64,000 nucleotides of DNA from Rhopalosiphum padi. Taxonomy: Eukaryota > Arthropoda > Insecta > Hemiptera > Aphididae. A program made the translations under genes and the position numbers. Positions 15,074 to 29,200 of this stretch are shown in pieces. Numbering within the stretch: position 1 is the first letter of the stretch; every line of letters starts with the position of its first letter. The notes below the pieces were generated by a model. The model was not told the DNA's origin, did not search any database, and was given only the letters and a program-made list of their open reading frames with translations. Location: contig NC_083597.1 in the NCBI RefSeq assembly GCF_020882245.1, forward strand, positions 78,594,152-78,658,151, in the 5' to 3' direction.

Positions 15074-15289
15074 TAAAATTTATCTAAATAATACGTATTA
15101 TAATTTATAAGTATAGTATACCCCCATATACTGAATCACAAACAATTGTATATACAGCCACTATGTATTTATTGTATTATTAAATTACCATAGCTATTAG
15201 TTATATCATTTAATGTTAAAATTATGTAATTTATTGTAGCCAATGGCCCTATAGTCGCCGAGGCATTTGTTTTTAAAAAAAAAAAAAAA
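15074..15289 (+). mobile_element. LINE 3' UTR and poly(A) tail
   Basis: The sequence after the LINE stop codon is A/T-rich, then reads CCAATGGCCCTATAGTCGCC and ends in a run of about 15 A at 15,275-15,289. A poly(A) end on the coding strand marks the 3' boundary of the insertion. The 5' boundary is somewhere before 14,519 and could not be defined. Confidence 0.7.
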
Positions 15290-15838
15290 CATTGTTGTGC
15301 GCACTACGTCAGCTATTAGCTCAGAAACGTAAAAATTAAATTAAAAATAGAAAAACCATAACGACAATGCTATCTATCGACTGCAAACGTGAACCACGTG
15401 GACGAAAACTATATTATTATCAAACTATCAAACTATAAGATTTAATAATTCGCACGTAACACGTTAATACGTTATAACTGGTCCTGTTGTTCTGTATTGT
15501 GGAAAATTTACAAATTTACTTAACTGTAAGTTGTAGATGAAATTTATACATATATCTAATTAGGTAGATGATCGAGACTGGATTAGATAACATACAAGAT
15601 TTTACCGTTGTCGTTTTATTAATAAAAATAATAACCTAACCCAACGTCGCAGATGTAGATATTTGTCTTCGAAAGGCATCCGAATCCCAATCATTTGGTA
15701 ATGATCAAGGGTTTTACAAATACACATGCCAACAAAAGTGCACCACAAAACGGTGCATGTTTAAAAATAATTAAATATTTTTTAGTAGTTATCTTTCTTC
15801 TGGCCCTATAAATTCCTCTGCGTATACATCAACGTATG

Positions 15839-16499
15839 CAGTGGCGTAATTGAGAATGTTTCATGGGGGGGGATCAAAATAAATTTGTATGGCAAACTCA
15901 TGGGGGCCTAGCCCCCACAACCCCCATCTTATCTATATTTTGTATAATTTAATTACTCAACACATATCAATGTAATCATTCTATATTACATAATATTATA
16001 AATTTACAAATATATTATAAATTGTTTTAATATTTTACAATATTATGTCCAGATTTCTAGGCTTTTTGGCAAGTTCATCAATGACCTCTTCATTTGAAAA
16101 TGTAATATCATTATGAATTGCCAACATTGCCAGATCATTAAGTCTTTTTACAAACCAAATTAAAACACTTTTCTTATTAGATATTATGAAAATGTATTAT
16201 ATTAATCATATGTGCGCAGCTATTATAATTACTAACCTCGGACATACTATTTCGAAGATACTAATAATTAAAAGGAATCAGACCACATATTTTGAAATCA
16301 TGCTTGTGGCTTATCGTTAACGGGTAAATATTTATAATAACCGGGTAATATTTAAGTATACACAACTAAACATTTTTTTTTTTTAGTTTCGTAATAATTT
16401 ATAAGTTTGTATTTGAATTATTTTTAGGTATAAGACAATATATAAATACAGCTCATGGGGGGATCTATCCCCCATATCCCCCCCGTAATTACGCCCCTG
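15839..16499. mobile_element. hAT-like MITE, 661 bp, near-perfect 8-bp TSD
   Basis: Left end CAGTGGCGTAATTGAG, right end CGTAATTACGCCCCTG; these form inverted repeats with few mismatches. Next to both ends lie G/C runs (gggggggg and ccccccc) that are also inverted. Flanking 8-mers AACGTATG and GACGTATG match at 7 of 8 positions. No transposase frame is present. Confidence 0.8.
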
Positions 16500-16507
16500 G
16501 ACGTATG

Positions 16508-18503
16508 TATCAACGTCGCCGGCCTTAAAGTGATATCTTCAGTATTGCTTTTCGTTTTAAATTGTTTCCAATATTTTGTATTTTTGTCTCTTTAATAATT
16601 CAGAGAAATCCGTCTCGTGACAATTATTAGTTTGGTTACTTTCATTTTAATTTTTCTAATAACAGTGATCCACTTCTCTTAAAATAACATTTGCATTTCT
16701 TATTTGTGCAACTCCAACGCTCGACATCATTGGCCAACATTTTGTGAAAACGATATTTAAATTTATCAATTATACGGATTTCTATATTTTTTTTTACTAA
16801 AAATGGTATATATTTTGAATTTCCAATATAAACTATAAACTTTAAAATATCTTTCGACTCTAAGACAATTGATGTACTAAATCGCTACGTGATCGTAAAT
16901 CGATAAAAGTACCAGTCTTAAGATAAAATGTTGAATGTTCATAAACGACATATACTCATCAGGTAAAAACCAATTCGTGTTTAAATATACCTGCACACCA
17001 ATACACCATATATGACATTTATGACAAAAATATTAGATTTAATGTGTCAATTTATCTGTCACATTAACGCTTACGACGCAATCGGAACACGGAAAAGGTA
17101 GGAAAAACATCGTTTACCTGCGTCTGGGACGCAATCCACAAACTCCAACCTATTCAACTTACCTTATTAGTTATTACTAACTGAAATATACTATCAATAA
17201 AAATACATATAAACATGTAATACAATATCATTAGAAATCAAAATTATTGACTAACTGACCGTATATATAGAGTCTATATATATATATTATATATAGAATA
17301 TAGATATAGTCTTTATATGTATCCAACATAAATCTATGTATTAATATATATATATATCTATGGTATCCTACGACCTTATGTTCATATATGTACATATAGA
17401 TATGTATATAGGTATTATAATAAATATAATAATAGTATAATATTGTATCATGTCATACGAAATTAAAAATAATACAGGTTATTATCAAATGTTTTGTCTC
17501 AAAACGTCAAAACCCAATGTTTATTTTATGCATAGAATGTAGGTAGATATTATATTTCATAATAGTTAAATAGGTTACCTACCGGTAAATGGAAATAGTA
17601 AATCTATAAATAATATTATATTATTTACTATCATTAGGTACCATTAAATTAACATTAATAAAATGCTAAACGCGGCCTGCCAGATATTTGGTTTTTCACG
17701 AAGAATAAGAAATTATTAATTCTACTGATAAATACAACTTATTATTATTTAAGTAATAACATACTGTACCTACCACTGATCTTGAGTCCACCGAAGGTGT
17801 TAATACCTACCAACCCTGCTCTCTCCCAGCTTAAACGCAACCGTGATTATTGGTATTTTGTTATTATATTTGTTTTGATGATGTCTGATGAACAATCGAT
17901 ATTTAATAAAATTGTGTTAAGTAAATTATTAAAGACCTCTTACACTCCATATGTGCAAAGACCAGTATAAAATAGGTATGTACATTTTTACATGAAAAAA
18001 TAAGATAAAAGAAATGTAATACCTACGTACGTTTGAAGGAAGTCGGTTGAAGCGAGAAAGAATTCCTTGGAAAATTCGGTTTAATTAAGGTGCGTATATA
18101 TATTTATTCAAGTATTTAGTAGGTATTTACCAATATACCCCGACCAGTGACCACAATAATTTTAGAACTAATAATTAAACACACAATACGTTAGGAAACG
18201 TAACAAGGAATCTAAAATGTGTATATCCAGTCTCTACAAACTAATATTATTTTCCAATAAGTGATAACCTTAATATTAGTAGTAATATCGTTAATTATAA
18301 GATTTAAAAAGAAAAGAAATTCTAGTATAGGTTAAGAACTATAAATGAGAATTTCTAAAATGCGTCGTTTATGTTTATGTCTCAATGTCTCATTAATATT
18401 CCAAAAAATGAATCAATCAGTACTTTCTTAAAATATAAAATTGATGTGTTGATAAACTTTTTAAAATTCAAAATTTAAATGGCACAAATATTTTTATTTT
18501 CAG
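16508..18503. other. Intergenic upstream of NCAPH2
   Basis: No gene seen. It must hold the NCAPH2 promoter and probably a non-coding first exon, because the sequence just before the start codon ends in a splice acceptor (ttattttcag). The position of that exon could not be fixed. A TA-rich simple repeat region lies at about 17,260-17,420. Confidence 0.4.
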
Positions 18504-18508
18504 CAGAA

Positions 18509-21500
18509 ATGTCTGTACTTCAATATCAAGAAGATGATGATTTTGATGATGCATTTAAACATTTGTTGCAACCTATTGAATCAATTACAAAAAAAAATGA
18601 ATGTGAAATTTTTCAATATGATCTTACTAAGGTGAACTTCAATATAAAACTATACATATTATATTTGCATTTTGTAATGTATATTTTATATTAGAAATTG
18701 AATTCTTACTCAAATCACTTGAGAAAATCTCCAAATGATAGTTCCTCAGTCTTCGTAGAAGCTGCTATAATCATTCAAAATATTTCACTTATTTATGAAA
18801 AAAAAGTTGACGTCACAATCAATGCCATGATGAAACTTATTGGAAAATTCCGATCTTAGTGAGTTATAAAGTAAATTTTTATATATTATCAAGTTCTCTA
18901 TTCCATGTAATATTAATACATTTTCCCTTAAATTTTGAAAATTTATATTTAACATTTATGAGTTTATTCTTATTCTATTTTTATTACATTAATCAAAGTA
19001 TTGATATGTTTTATTAATTCAATATTGTTTGGCATTTTATTTTATTGATATAAATTGTAATATTTGATTTCCATTTTTTTTTAAGATAACTTTTTTCAAT
19101 TTTCATTTGCCGTCTTTTTTAGTAAGTTTTCATTTGGCATCAACATACGTACAACTGTACAAGCTTGTCAATACTCTTTTCAATATTAGACATTCCTACT
19201 TTTTTTCTTACTTATTTATTTTTGTGTTTGAATTTTTTATTTAAATGTTTTGAAATATAACTTCTAATTGGTAACATACCTAACTAATATAAATTATAAT
19301 AGTTGTATTAATATTGTGATTTGATTCTAAATGTAATTAATACTAAGTATTTATTTGATATGACAGTCGATTAAATGAAAACATTGATCCAGATTATTAT
19401 ACAGAAAAGAAAGTAGGAAATAAAAAAAATAAAAGTAATAAAAAGGTCAAATATTATTCTTTTTTTGGGCCAATTGAAGGTCATCTTGTTAGAACATGTA
19501 AGTTGATATACTAATTTGGCAGTTATATTATAGTCATTAGTCAATAAATAATATGAAACTTAAATTATACAGTGAACAATTTTGACTGCAAACTAATAAA
19601 TTTGGGCAATAAACCACGTGTAGCAAAAATCGTATTAAACACCAATATAAAAGTAGATAATAAATACAGTAAAATATTGCCATATATTTGTAATGAAAAT
19701 GGAGAAAATATTGGAAAAAAATATGATTTTAAGTAAGAATATATTTTATATTACTTAATAAAAAAAATAATGATTATTAGGTGTTGTACTATTTTACTTT
19801 ATTAATTTTAAATAATTTTTTTAAGGATAAATTTTCCTTTAGATTATGATTTGGCTGTAAATGAAGAATTTTATTGTCCCACTAAAGAAGATTCAAAATC
19901 TAAAAATCTTATCACATATCAAAATAACATTGACTCAATACTAACAGTACCTATATTATTATTAATATTAATATATGTTTTAAATGAACTACAATTTGTT
20001 TAACAATTATAATAATTTAGTTACCAATGAATTTATTGAATGTTGATGAAATACTACCAAGTGCTTCCAACTCAGTAATTTTTTATCAGAATATTAACAA
20101 TGACATTTGCAGTGTTAATGACATTTTACCAAAGTAAATAAAATATATTTGAATTAATACTTATATTCTTAAGATGCCTTTATATAATATAATATAATAT
20201 TTTATAGCCCAATAAACATATTAAATGTTAGTCAAATAACTCCAAATATTGATTTCAATGATTCAAGAACTCAAGTTTTAAATGCCAAGTGTAATTATAA
20301 TATAGATAAATTTTATGTAAAAAAAAAGGAACGCCCAAAAAAAGTAAGCAAACATTTACCATACTAATGCAGAATCTAGGACATTCATTCTTTAAAATTA
20401 ACTAATATTAATATTGGTTACATTATTTTTATGATAATGGTAGATTATTTAAAAATATATAGTAGCAGACATGAAAGGTAATTTTATTAAGTTGAGAATC
20501 TATTTAAGGTATTAACTATTAAGATTTTAAAATATAAATGTTTATTAATAATATACAGGGTCCGGCAAAAAAACCTCGCTTATTTAGAAATAGCGCTGTG
20601 CGCACGGCGTCAGCCCCGGCTTGACAGGAATCTTTTTAAGGGCAAAGTAAAATTTAAAATTTGTTTATATTATATTTAACTCTACTATTATATTCGTGGA
20701 GATCATAAAAATTGTATTTGTCGTAATAGTGAAATAAAATAAAAATATTTGTGTACCACCACATAGTTTTTATTGATTTATTTATCTGACTAAAACATTG
20801 TGCACTAAATGTCATAATATGTACCTTGTATGACTAAAGAAGTACTAAAGAGTCTATACTCTATACTGCAGCGGTTCCCAAACTGTGCCCCTAGGGAAAC
20901 CGGAGTACTTTCTAAAGACACCGTGGTCTACGTAAAATTGGTTATCAATGAGTATTTTTTTTGTTCTGTCTTTCATGTTTTTCACTGCAGGGCACCATAG
21001 CTAAATTGGGTCCAAAAAAAGGCACCGCAGAAAAAAAAAGTTTGGAAACCGCTGCTCTATAGTGTAGACAATGGCCTACCGCCTATGGAAAATAAGAAAA
21101 TTAATTTATCAATTATTACATAATTACACATTTATATATTACCTACTAAGTTTATATGTACAGTTAGACATAAAAACATGCATTAGGTATGTATTAATAT
21201 AATATGTAATTTTATTTTTAACTTAAATAATATACAAGTACTTATGCCTAGCACATTAATGTCGTATGCACATTGCACATACAACTTGATTCTATTTGTA
21301 TATACATCTTATACAGCTTTAAATTTACAATTATTACAATCAGAATGTATGTACTTACTATGTTAATGTGTCAAAACAAAATTAAGGGCACTGTTCAAGT
21401 ATTGGGGCATTAATTCTTCCAGGCTCGACCGGGAATTAAAGTCTGCGCACGCCTATGGCTGTGTGAGTTTTGGTGGTGGTACAACAGTGGAGAGGGTATT

Positions 21501-22880
21501 AATGGATAGCGGTATACGTGCCATTTTTAGTAGATGTAATGGCGAGGAAACAAAAAATGAAATAAAAACCAACAAAAATAATAAAAGTAAAACATGATTT
21601 TAAAAAAAAAATTTTTAATTTTTAACGTGATCACCCTGTGATTATGTTCTTTGGGGATATTTAAAGGCACAGTGTAGCATTGGCCTCCATTACACTAGCA
21701 ATGACACAAAAGTCAAAGAGTTATGGAAAACTATCAGGAAAGGCTTCGTGAATGTGTTAATAATGGAGGACACCACTTAACCGATATAATGTTTAAAATA
21801 AATAATTAAAAATGACATAATATTTATTAGTAAAAAATAAAAGAATTTTTTCTATTTCTTTGTTTATTTGCAACTGCCTCTTGAAATATGGGAGGTTTTT
21901 TTTTCTGGACCCTGTATATGATTTAACTACTGATCATGGACATTAAGATATAAAAAAAGTTATTTGATATTTGCTGTCTTAATAAGTACCAATGTACCAA
22001 TTTGCAATATATTCCAATGCCTTTTAGAAAGTTAATCTAATTGAGATATATTTTTATTGTTTTATTTTAACATACAATTTTTCTAGAATGAAGAAATATT
22101 ATTGCCTATGCATATAAATACAGAATTGAATTCCTTGGTTCACGATGAGAGAGTAGAAGAAACATTGGAAAATGGTGGTATGTTTTAAATTATAATTTAT
22201 CCACTATCTCAAATTTTTTTCTTTGAAAAAGTAGTTTAAGTTAGATTTGATCGTTATTACTCTTGCCACATTATGGTTTAAATATGTCAAACAATGATAG
22301 TTTTATTATTTTTTGAACTTGTTTAAGAATCAATTGAAAATGATCAAACATATCAAAGAAATTCTATTGAAATGCAGAATTATGAAAAAAATCAAATGGA
22401 AACGGTAAGTTGATTTCAGCACCAAGAAATAGTGTATCATTTTTTATAATGTTTAGATGAATGAACAATTGGAAATGCAAAAACGAGTTCAAGAATGGCA
22501 TGATAATCTTCGATCAATTTTGGAAAAAGAAGAAAAAATGATTGAGTTTGATGTGCACGAATACGGAACACGTATATTAAACTGCTTTGACTCTATTGGG
22601 GAACAAAAATTATTCAAAGATTTAGTAGGAGGGATTGACAAAGTAGAAGTTGCTAGATATTATCTGTCTTTGTTAATGATGGTATTAATAATTATTTTTT
22701 AGTGTATTCATTTAAATTAATATAACCCTATTATATTAGGTTAATACAAATAATTTGGAAGTATCAAATCATACTTATCGAAATGAATTATTAGTAAAAC
22801 TATTAAAAAAGAAACGTCATCATGAAGAACTACAAATTAATATTAAGAATCTAGTGAACCAAAAACAAAATGCACTATGA
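18509..22880 (+). CDS. NCAPH2: Condensin-2 complex subunit H2 (kleisin)
   Basis: NCAPH2 is the kleisin of condensin II; it bridges the SMC2 and SMC4 heads and takes part in mitotic chromosome compaction in the nucleus. Eleven coding exons join in frame: 18509-18631, 18695-18858, 19367-19497, 19573-19732, 19826-19946, 20021-20133, 20208-20343, 22087-22177, 22328-22404, 22457-22681, 22740-22880, giving 493 aa. The N-terminus has AFKHLLQPI (residues 15-23) and VFVEAAIIIQ, matching the SMC2-binding helical region of the family. The C-terminus has VQEWHDNLRSILEKEEK, then FDVHEYG, matching the conserved winged-helix region. The middle is Asn/Asp/Lys-rich and poorly conserved, and the protein is shorter than the human form (about 600 aa). 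A splice acceptor just before the ATG suggests a spliced 5' UTR. Its seventh intron hosts a transposon. Convergent with SMC1A. Confidence 0.92.
20556..21914. mobile_element. Tc1/mariner-type transposon remnant, 1,359 bp
   Basis: Ends are CAGGGTCCGGCAAAAAAACC and its inverted partner (GGTTTTTTTTTCTGGACCCTG), flanked by TA on both sides, as expected for Tc1/mariner insertion. Broken transposase fragments remain on the plus strand: LWGYLKAQC at about 21,650-21,680 and RVMENYQERLRECVNNGGHH at about 21,717-21,776, a typical transposase C-terminus. It sits in the NCAPH2 intron between coding exons 7 and 8 and carries a second, nested element. Confidence 0.8.
20867..21054. mobile_element. Nested hAT-like MITE, 188 bp
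   Basis: Terminal inverted repeats CAGCGGTTCCCAAACT and CAGCGGTTTCCAAACT differ at one position. Flanking 8-mers CTCTATAC and CTCTATAG match at 7 of 8 positions. The element lies wholly inside the mariner-type remnant, so it inserted later. Confidence 0.85.
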
Positions 22881-22983
22881 ATATTTAATGTACATTTTTT
22901 TTTTTAACCAAATTATGGCTATGGTATTAATTTAAAATAATTAGTTTTAATTATCTGTTCATATTATGTTTTATTATTTGACA

Positions 22984-22989
22984 AATAAA
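22984..22989 (+). terminator. NCAPH2 polyadenylation signal
   Basis: AATAAA lies about 104 bases after the NCAPH2 stop codon, a usual distance. The SMC1A stop codon on the opposite strand is only about 260 bases further on, so the two 3' UTRs are close or overlapping. Confidence 0.6.
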
Positions 22990-23252
22990 ATGATTATAGT
23001 AGAACTAAAAGTAATTTTATATTTTTATATATCTTAATCTATTTATGTCTAAATAAATCAAGTATAGATATAATTTAGTGATTAATTAAATTAAGTATAC
23101 AAAAAACTAAATTGTAATAAAACTAGTAAGAATATAAATGAGAAATAAATTTAAAAAATAAAAAAATAGTTAACTCATTGTGTATTTAAAAATCAGGTGG
23201 CATATGCTGTACATTTTCTTTTGAAGGTCTTGTCTGAAATATTTATCATAGA

Positions 23253-26200
23253 TTAACGCAGAGAAAATGCTATACTTTCGTCAGTTTCGGCTAAAGGATA
23301 CTCTGCAAGGTCCATCATTATCACTTTACTGATTAAACACTGCCCTTCCTAAAAATAAAATGTATATATTTAATATCAATTATTGTGAGCTTGCAATTAA
23401 AGAATGTGGCTAATGTGCAAAATTTTAATATTGATAACAATTTTGGATACTTGTTTGATTATTGTCCTGTCACCAAACATTGCCCAGCAATAATATTGTA
23501 AAATTGCATAATTTTATTAAATAACAATTTAAAAATATATAATAAATAATAATATAAATTGCTAAAATTAATTTTACATACAATATTTTGTAAGGTTAGG
23601 TTAAAACAAAAGTTGACAACATACTAACAAGATGTCGATTTCTCATTTTCTGAATGAATTATTTACCTAAATGGGAAATAATTATTTGTTAAATTTTCAT
23701 CTATTTCTAATAATGAAAATGAGCAACCCTTTTTCTGTAATTTAGTTCTTGTTTTCATTATGCATATTTATATTTTTTATATTAGTTATTAATTGTTTAC
23801 TACTTTATTAGTAGGGCTGGGATTTTAATGCCCTAAAAAACCCCGAAAAATATTAAGATCTGAATTAGTGGCAGAACGATAACAAACAAGCTCTTAATTT
23901 TGATAGAACTCATAACATTTAAAATATAGAACTGTAGACTTTAAACCCCCTGAATTATAAGAATTATGTTTACTTCAGAAATCATTACAGTTCATGAATC
24001 AATGTAATCAGATTGCAATAACCCGATAACAGGGTTTTAGTTAAATTTGTATCATTACAAGTGAAAATTTAATTTATTAAAAAATTAAAAAAACAATCTA
24101 GTAAATTCAAGACAAGTTCAAGTTTAAAAAAATGAAATCTGAATTTGCTAATTGTAAGTAGCCATACCACCCTATTCTGCAGATATCAAGAGCTTACTGT
24201 ATAAATATAACTACTTACATCTGGACAGATTCCAACTAAAGCGTCCGCATGATGGAAGAATTCTTCTTTAAGAGATATGACAATGGTTTGTAAATTAGTT
24301 TTTTTCTGTAGAATGTAGGAAGCGACTTTCCCAATATTGGTATTGTCCAAAGCAGCATCTATTTCATCAAGTACAAAGAATGGAGCTGGCTGATAACTAT
24401 AAAAAAATATTTGATTAAAATTTTTAATTTTAAAAATAATTATATTTATGGTTATTTATACAAATATATTGTGTGGTATACAAGTTACCTATGAATGGCA
24501 AACAACAAAGCTAATGCAGCGACAGTTTTTTCCCCTCCTGATAAATTGGACATAGGTTGGAAACGTTTACCAGGAGCTACACAATTATAGTTTATACCAT
24601 CCAAATAAGGTTCTTCTGGGTTTTCAGGTCCCAAAAAAGCTTGAGCAGATTGATTTTTAGACAAGGCCTATCCAAAATAACAAAAATAAAAATTTTAATA
24701 TTATAAACATAAAAATAATTTAATAAGGAGCGTTTGTTGATGTTGCTACAAACATCAAAAGACGACTGAAATGGGTTTTTAATTATTATAAATATCGCAA
24801 GTAAGGTTAGATTAGGAGAAGAACTGAAAACAATTATGAACCAAAATTAAAACAAGATAAATGATAAGTTTGGTTTACACCAATGGTCGGCAACCTTTTT
24901 GAACTCTCAAGCCACATTCACAAAATAAAAAGTTTGCAGGCCAAACAAAAATGAAAATTTTATATTCTTAAATTCTTTACTAGGAAAAAAATACTATCTT
25001 GAACTAAAATAATAAAATGTATAAAAAATTATTGTTTTCTAGAACTTAAAGCGGGCCGGATGCTTACCACCGGTGTACACCAACGCGTGTAATTAAGGGT
25101 TAAATAAATTAGTTTTACCTTGTATATCAAATCAATCTCATTTGCTACATGTTCAAAACATTCTGTGAATTTATTGTGTCTCTCTTTCTTAATACGCTCA
25201 AAATTCTGTTTAGCTTTTTTTGCACGAGTCCTGGCAGTATTGAACTCCCGGTCAGTTTCTTGCATTTTTTCTCTAGCTTGATCCAATTTTTGCATTGCCT
25301 ATTAGACATATATTTTTATTTAATTGTTGAATATTGAATAGAAAAATACACATTAAAATAAATATAAATGTGTTACACAAATAATACAACAATATTGATG
25401 ATTATTATACAATTTAGAATTTTCTCTGGAAATATTCAGGAAATACATAACAAATCAAGTTTTAATAAATGGTTAAGACTTAAAAGAATAAATAATTATA
25501 AATGTATACTTTAATTAAGTATTTATAAATAAACAAAAAAATCAAATAGTTATTTTGATAGAATCAATGAATTTACCTTAAAATTAGGGGCATGAATCTT
25601 TTGCAGTTTCATTGATTGTTCAGCCATAGTCTTGGCCATTTTATCTGTTAATTTTTTTATATCATCTAAATCTTCTAAATCCTTGAGATTATCAGGCAAT
25701 GAAGAGTAATCAACAGTAATTCTATAAATGTGTAACACAATAAGAAATAAATACATTTTATTTAATGTTGTTAATAATTAACCTTGCTTCCTGATCATAA
25801 ATCTCTTGTGTATTAGCTGTACTGTCTCGTCCTTGTTCTTCAGAGTTATTAACAGATTGTTCTTGAATAATATCTTCTAAATTGCCTTGTAATAACGGTA
25901 TGTTGATGTCCTCCATCTAAATAAATTATTTAACATTAATAAAATTAAAAAAAAAAAATTTAACATAACATTAATTCTACTATACCCGACAGTGAGTTAG
26001 GATTGCATGTCGATCAGCTCTACGCATTTCTACTTTGTTCTCCAAGTTAGTCACCTGCTTTTGAGCTGCTTGAATATCTTTAGCAATGGCACCAACTTCT
26101 TTTCTTGCCTAAATAGCATAAGAAACGTTCTTCTCAACTGTAATTATAACTCAATATATAATATTTATTAACATACTTTGCTTATCACTTCATCCATTTG

Positions 26201-29200
26201 ATCAACTTCTTGTTTTTTAGTTTGTCGTTGAGCTTTTAATCGATCTACTTCTTTCATATCCATTTCTATTTCAGACATTTGTTTCTGTTCTGCCTGTTTG
26301 GCACGTTCAAGTTCATCTTCATCATCGTGAACTGCTCTCTCCCAACGTGTCACATTGTCTAGATAAACAATATGTTATGATAAATATTTTACAATTGTGT
26401 GATCAGGGTTTTTTAACCTACTTTGTGTGTCTTTTGTACGTTCAAAATCTAATTGACTCATTATTCTATTTTTCTGATTTTCAAATTCCAAACGAATTTT
26501 CGCCCTCTCTTGCTGTGACCTTAGTTCACGTTCTTCGTATTGACGAATATTAGTCATGCCGATTTGACGACAAAAATCAGCAAACACATCATCCTCAACT
26601 GAATTCATGCGACCTCGCATAGATTGAATTTCAATATCACGTGTTCGCATTGTTCTTTCAATTTCTTCAATACGAGGCTAAAATAAAATATTAATTTAAT
26701 TAATAATTTTACTTATATATAATACCTCAACTCTTAAGTCAAAAAATACTTACTCCACTCCCTTCTAATTTGTTTTCCAAGAATTTTAATTCCTTCTCCA
26801 AATCTCTGATTTGTTTAAGCTAATCAAGAAACAAAGTACAATTTTTATAATATGAAATATGTATTAGGTAATATTGTATACTAACAGTGTTTTCTTTATC
26901 AGTTTTTCCATACTTGAGTCTCATATCTAAACCTTTAATTTGGGAGTCAACAGTATTTAATTCAGATTCTTTACGTGATTTTTTCATAGCATCTCTCAAT
27001 TCTTCAGATAATTTTTCCTAGAAAAAAAAATTAATTAAAATCAGTACCTATAGAAAAAAATATAAAAATCTAGTTTACTTTAGAAGCCTTCAATTGAGTC
27101 ATATGTTTTTCATCCCAACGTTTTGCTTTACGAGCTAAATCCAAACTCCCTCCAGATATAATACCAGATTTTTGATAAAATGTACCATCTAAAGCTACAG
27201 CCTAATTAAAACATATTAATTAATTTTATTAAGATAATATTTTTAAAATTATTTTTATTCTTCAACTGGCTGAAGAATAAATTTGTTCAAAGAGAAATAC
27301 AAAACTTAAAATGTTAAAGGAAAAAACAATAATATATTAATATGCAATTATTATTTTTTATATAAAAGTATAAATAATTTAAATTTGTTTTAATCTTACA
27401 TCATATCTTCCATCTCTTTCAAGTTCATAAGCCACATGATTGGCATCTTCAGGAGATTCACATACTAATGCATTATTGGTTGCAAACAAAACAACTCTAT
27501 CAATTTCTGGATCAAATTCCAGAACATCATACATGAGCTTGACGTTGTGTGGACGACTTATGTTTCGTAATCTCTCCTTAAGTGGTTTTGTTTGCAAATA
27601 ATCAATGGGCAAAAATGTTTCCGGATCCAGCATATGATCCTTCAAATATTGAATGCACAAACGTGCAGTTTTCTCAGAATCTACAATAATGGCCTCCATG
27701 TATTTACCTAACACCTTTGTAATCGCTACATTGTAACGGTTACTAATAGGATGACACATATTGATCAAACGGTCATACTAAAAAGTAAAAACAATTATTT
27801 AAATTATTAAATTAAAACAAAAACATATTATTTTTGATTAAACAAAAAACTTACTACTCCTGGATATGCTTTTTTGAAATTTTCAACTAACTCTTGTTTC
27901 TTTTTACGTCTGTTATCGTCGTGCTTATCAACCTTAGCATCACCTAACTGTTCTGTAACATTATCCAAATCCCTTTGTAACTTTGACACTTTGTCCTTAG
28001 ATGAACCAACATCTTTACGGAGTTCATCAAATAAACGTCTTTGTTCTTCCAATGCATTTTCACTAGATTTTATATGTTCAGTTAATTTGTCTACTCGTTT
28101 TTGAGCCTCTTCTTTTTCGTGAGTTTTCTGTTTTATTTTATTTTCAAGTTCTGATCTCAAACGTAACTCATTATCTAACCTGTCCTGATCAGCTTTTTGT
28201 TCTCTGTTAATTGAGTCTAGTTCTTGTAAAAATAATGCTGACTGTTTCCGAGCATCAATTTTTAAATTATTATACTCAGAAACCTAAAAATCAAAAAAGG
28301 AATAAGATTATTATCTCTAATAATTTATATTTGATGAAAAACCACTAATGACAAACTTTAGTAAGAAACTATCAAAATACCTGAGCATCTTCTAACTGTA
28401 CATCTCTTCCCTGACTATGACTTTCCCCAGCCACTTGCTCTTCATAATCATGACGCCGTTTTTCAACTTCTTTAAGTTCAGCTTCCAATTCATCAATATC
28501 CTTCTTGTGAGCATCATTAGCCATTACTACTTCGGCTAATGATTTTTTTGCAGTGTTTAATTTCTTGCGTATATGTGCCACTCTTTCTTTGGACTTTATG
28601 AAAGATGGACGTTTTTTATTAATCTCTACTTCCTAAAAATTAAAAATCAATAATCATGTTAAATTTAATTAAAACAATAAAAAGTGTGGATCAGTATTGA
28701 AACTAAGTAATATTTCCATAAATAAATATTAATAGATATTAGAGATATGCACAAATATAAATTGAGTTTAATTTAAAAAAGCCATTTTATCCAGCAGTTT
28801 TTATAATAAACTGTGCTTAAATCTATAAAAAATTAATATATCTGTTATTTAGATATTTTTTCTATTCTTTATAACTATAGATAAGTATTAAGTACTAATT
28901 ATGTGCACTATTGGTTAGTTTTTAATGTAAGTTATTAGATCAGATGGAATTAATATTTTATGATTATAAAAAAATTTCATCAAATAAAATTAATAATATA
29001 CAAGAACAGTATAAAATTCAGTAGTCAGTAATATATGTAAATCAAAATTGTGCCTTACAATTTCTCTGATTTCTTGTTCGACTTTAGCCAAATCACGACT
29101 AGCCTTGCCTTGCTCTTTTTTCTTTTCCTTGACTACTTCTTCTGCTTTTTCCTTTTTACTTTCTACTTTGGCAACTTCTTTTTTACGGTCTTCTAAATCT

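Noticed and set aside
23815..24060. Possible further MITE starting TAGGGCTGGGATTTTAATG in an SMC1A intron
   Set aside because: A matching right end and a target-site duplication could not be found.
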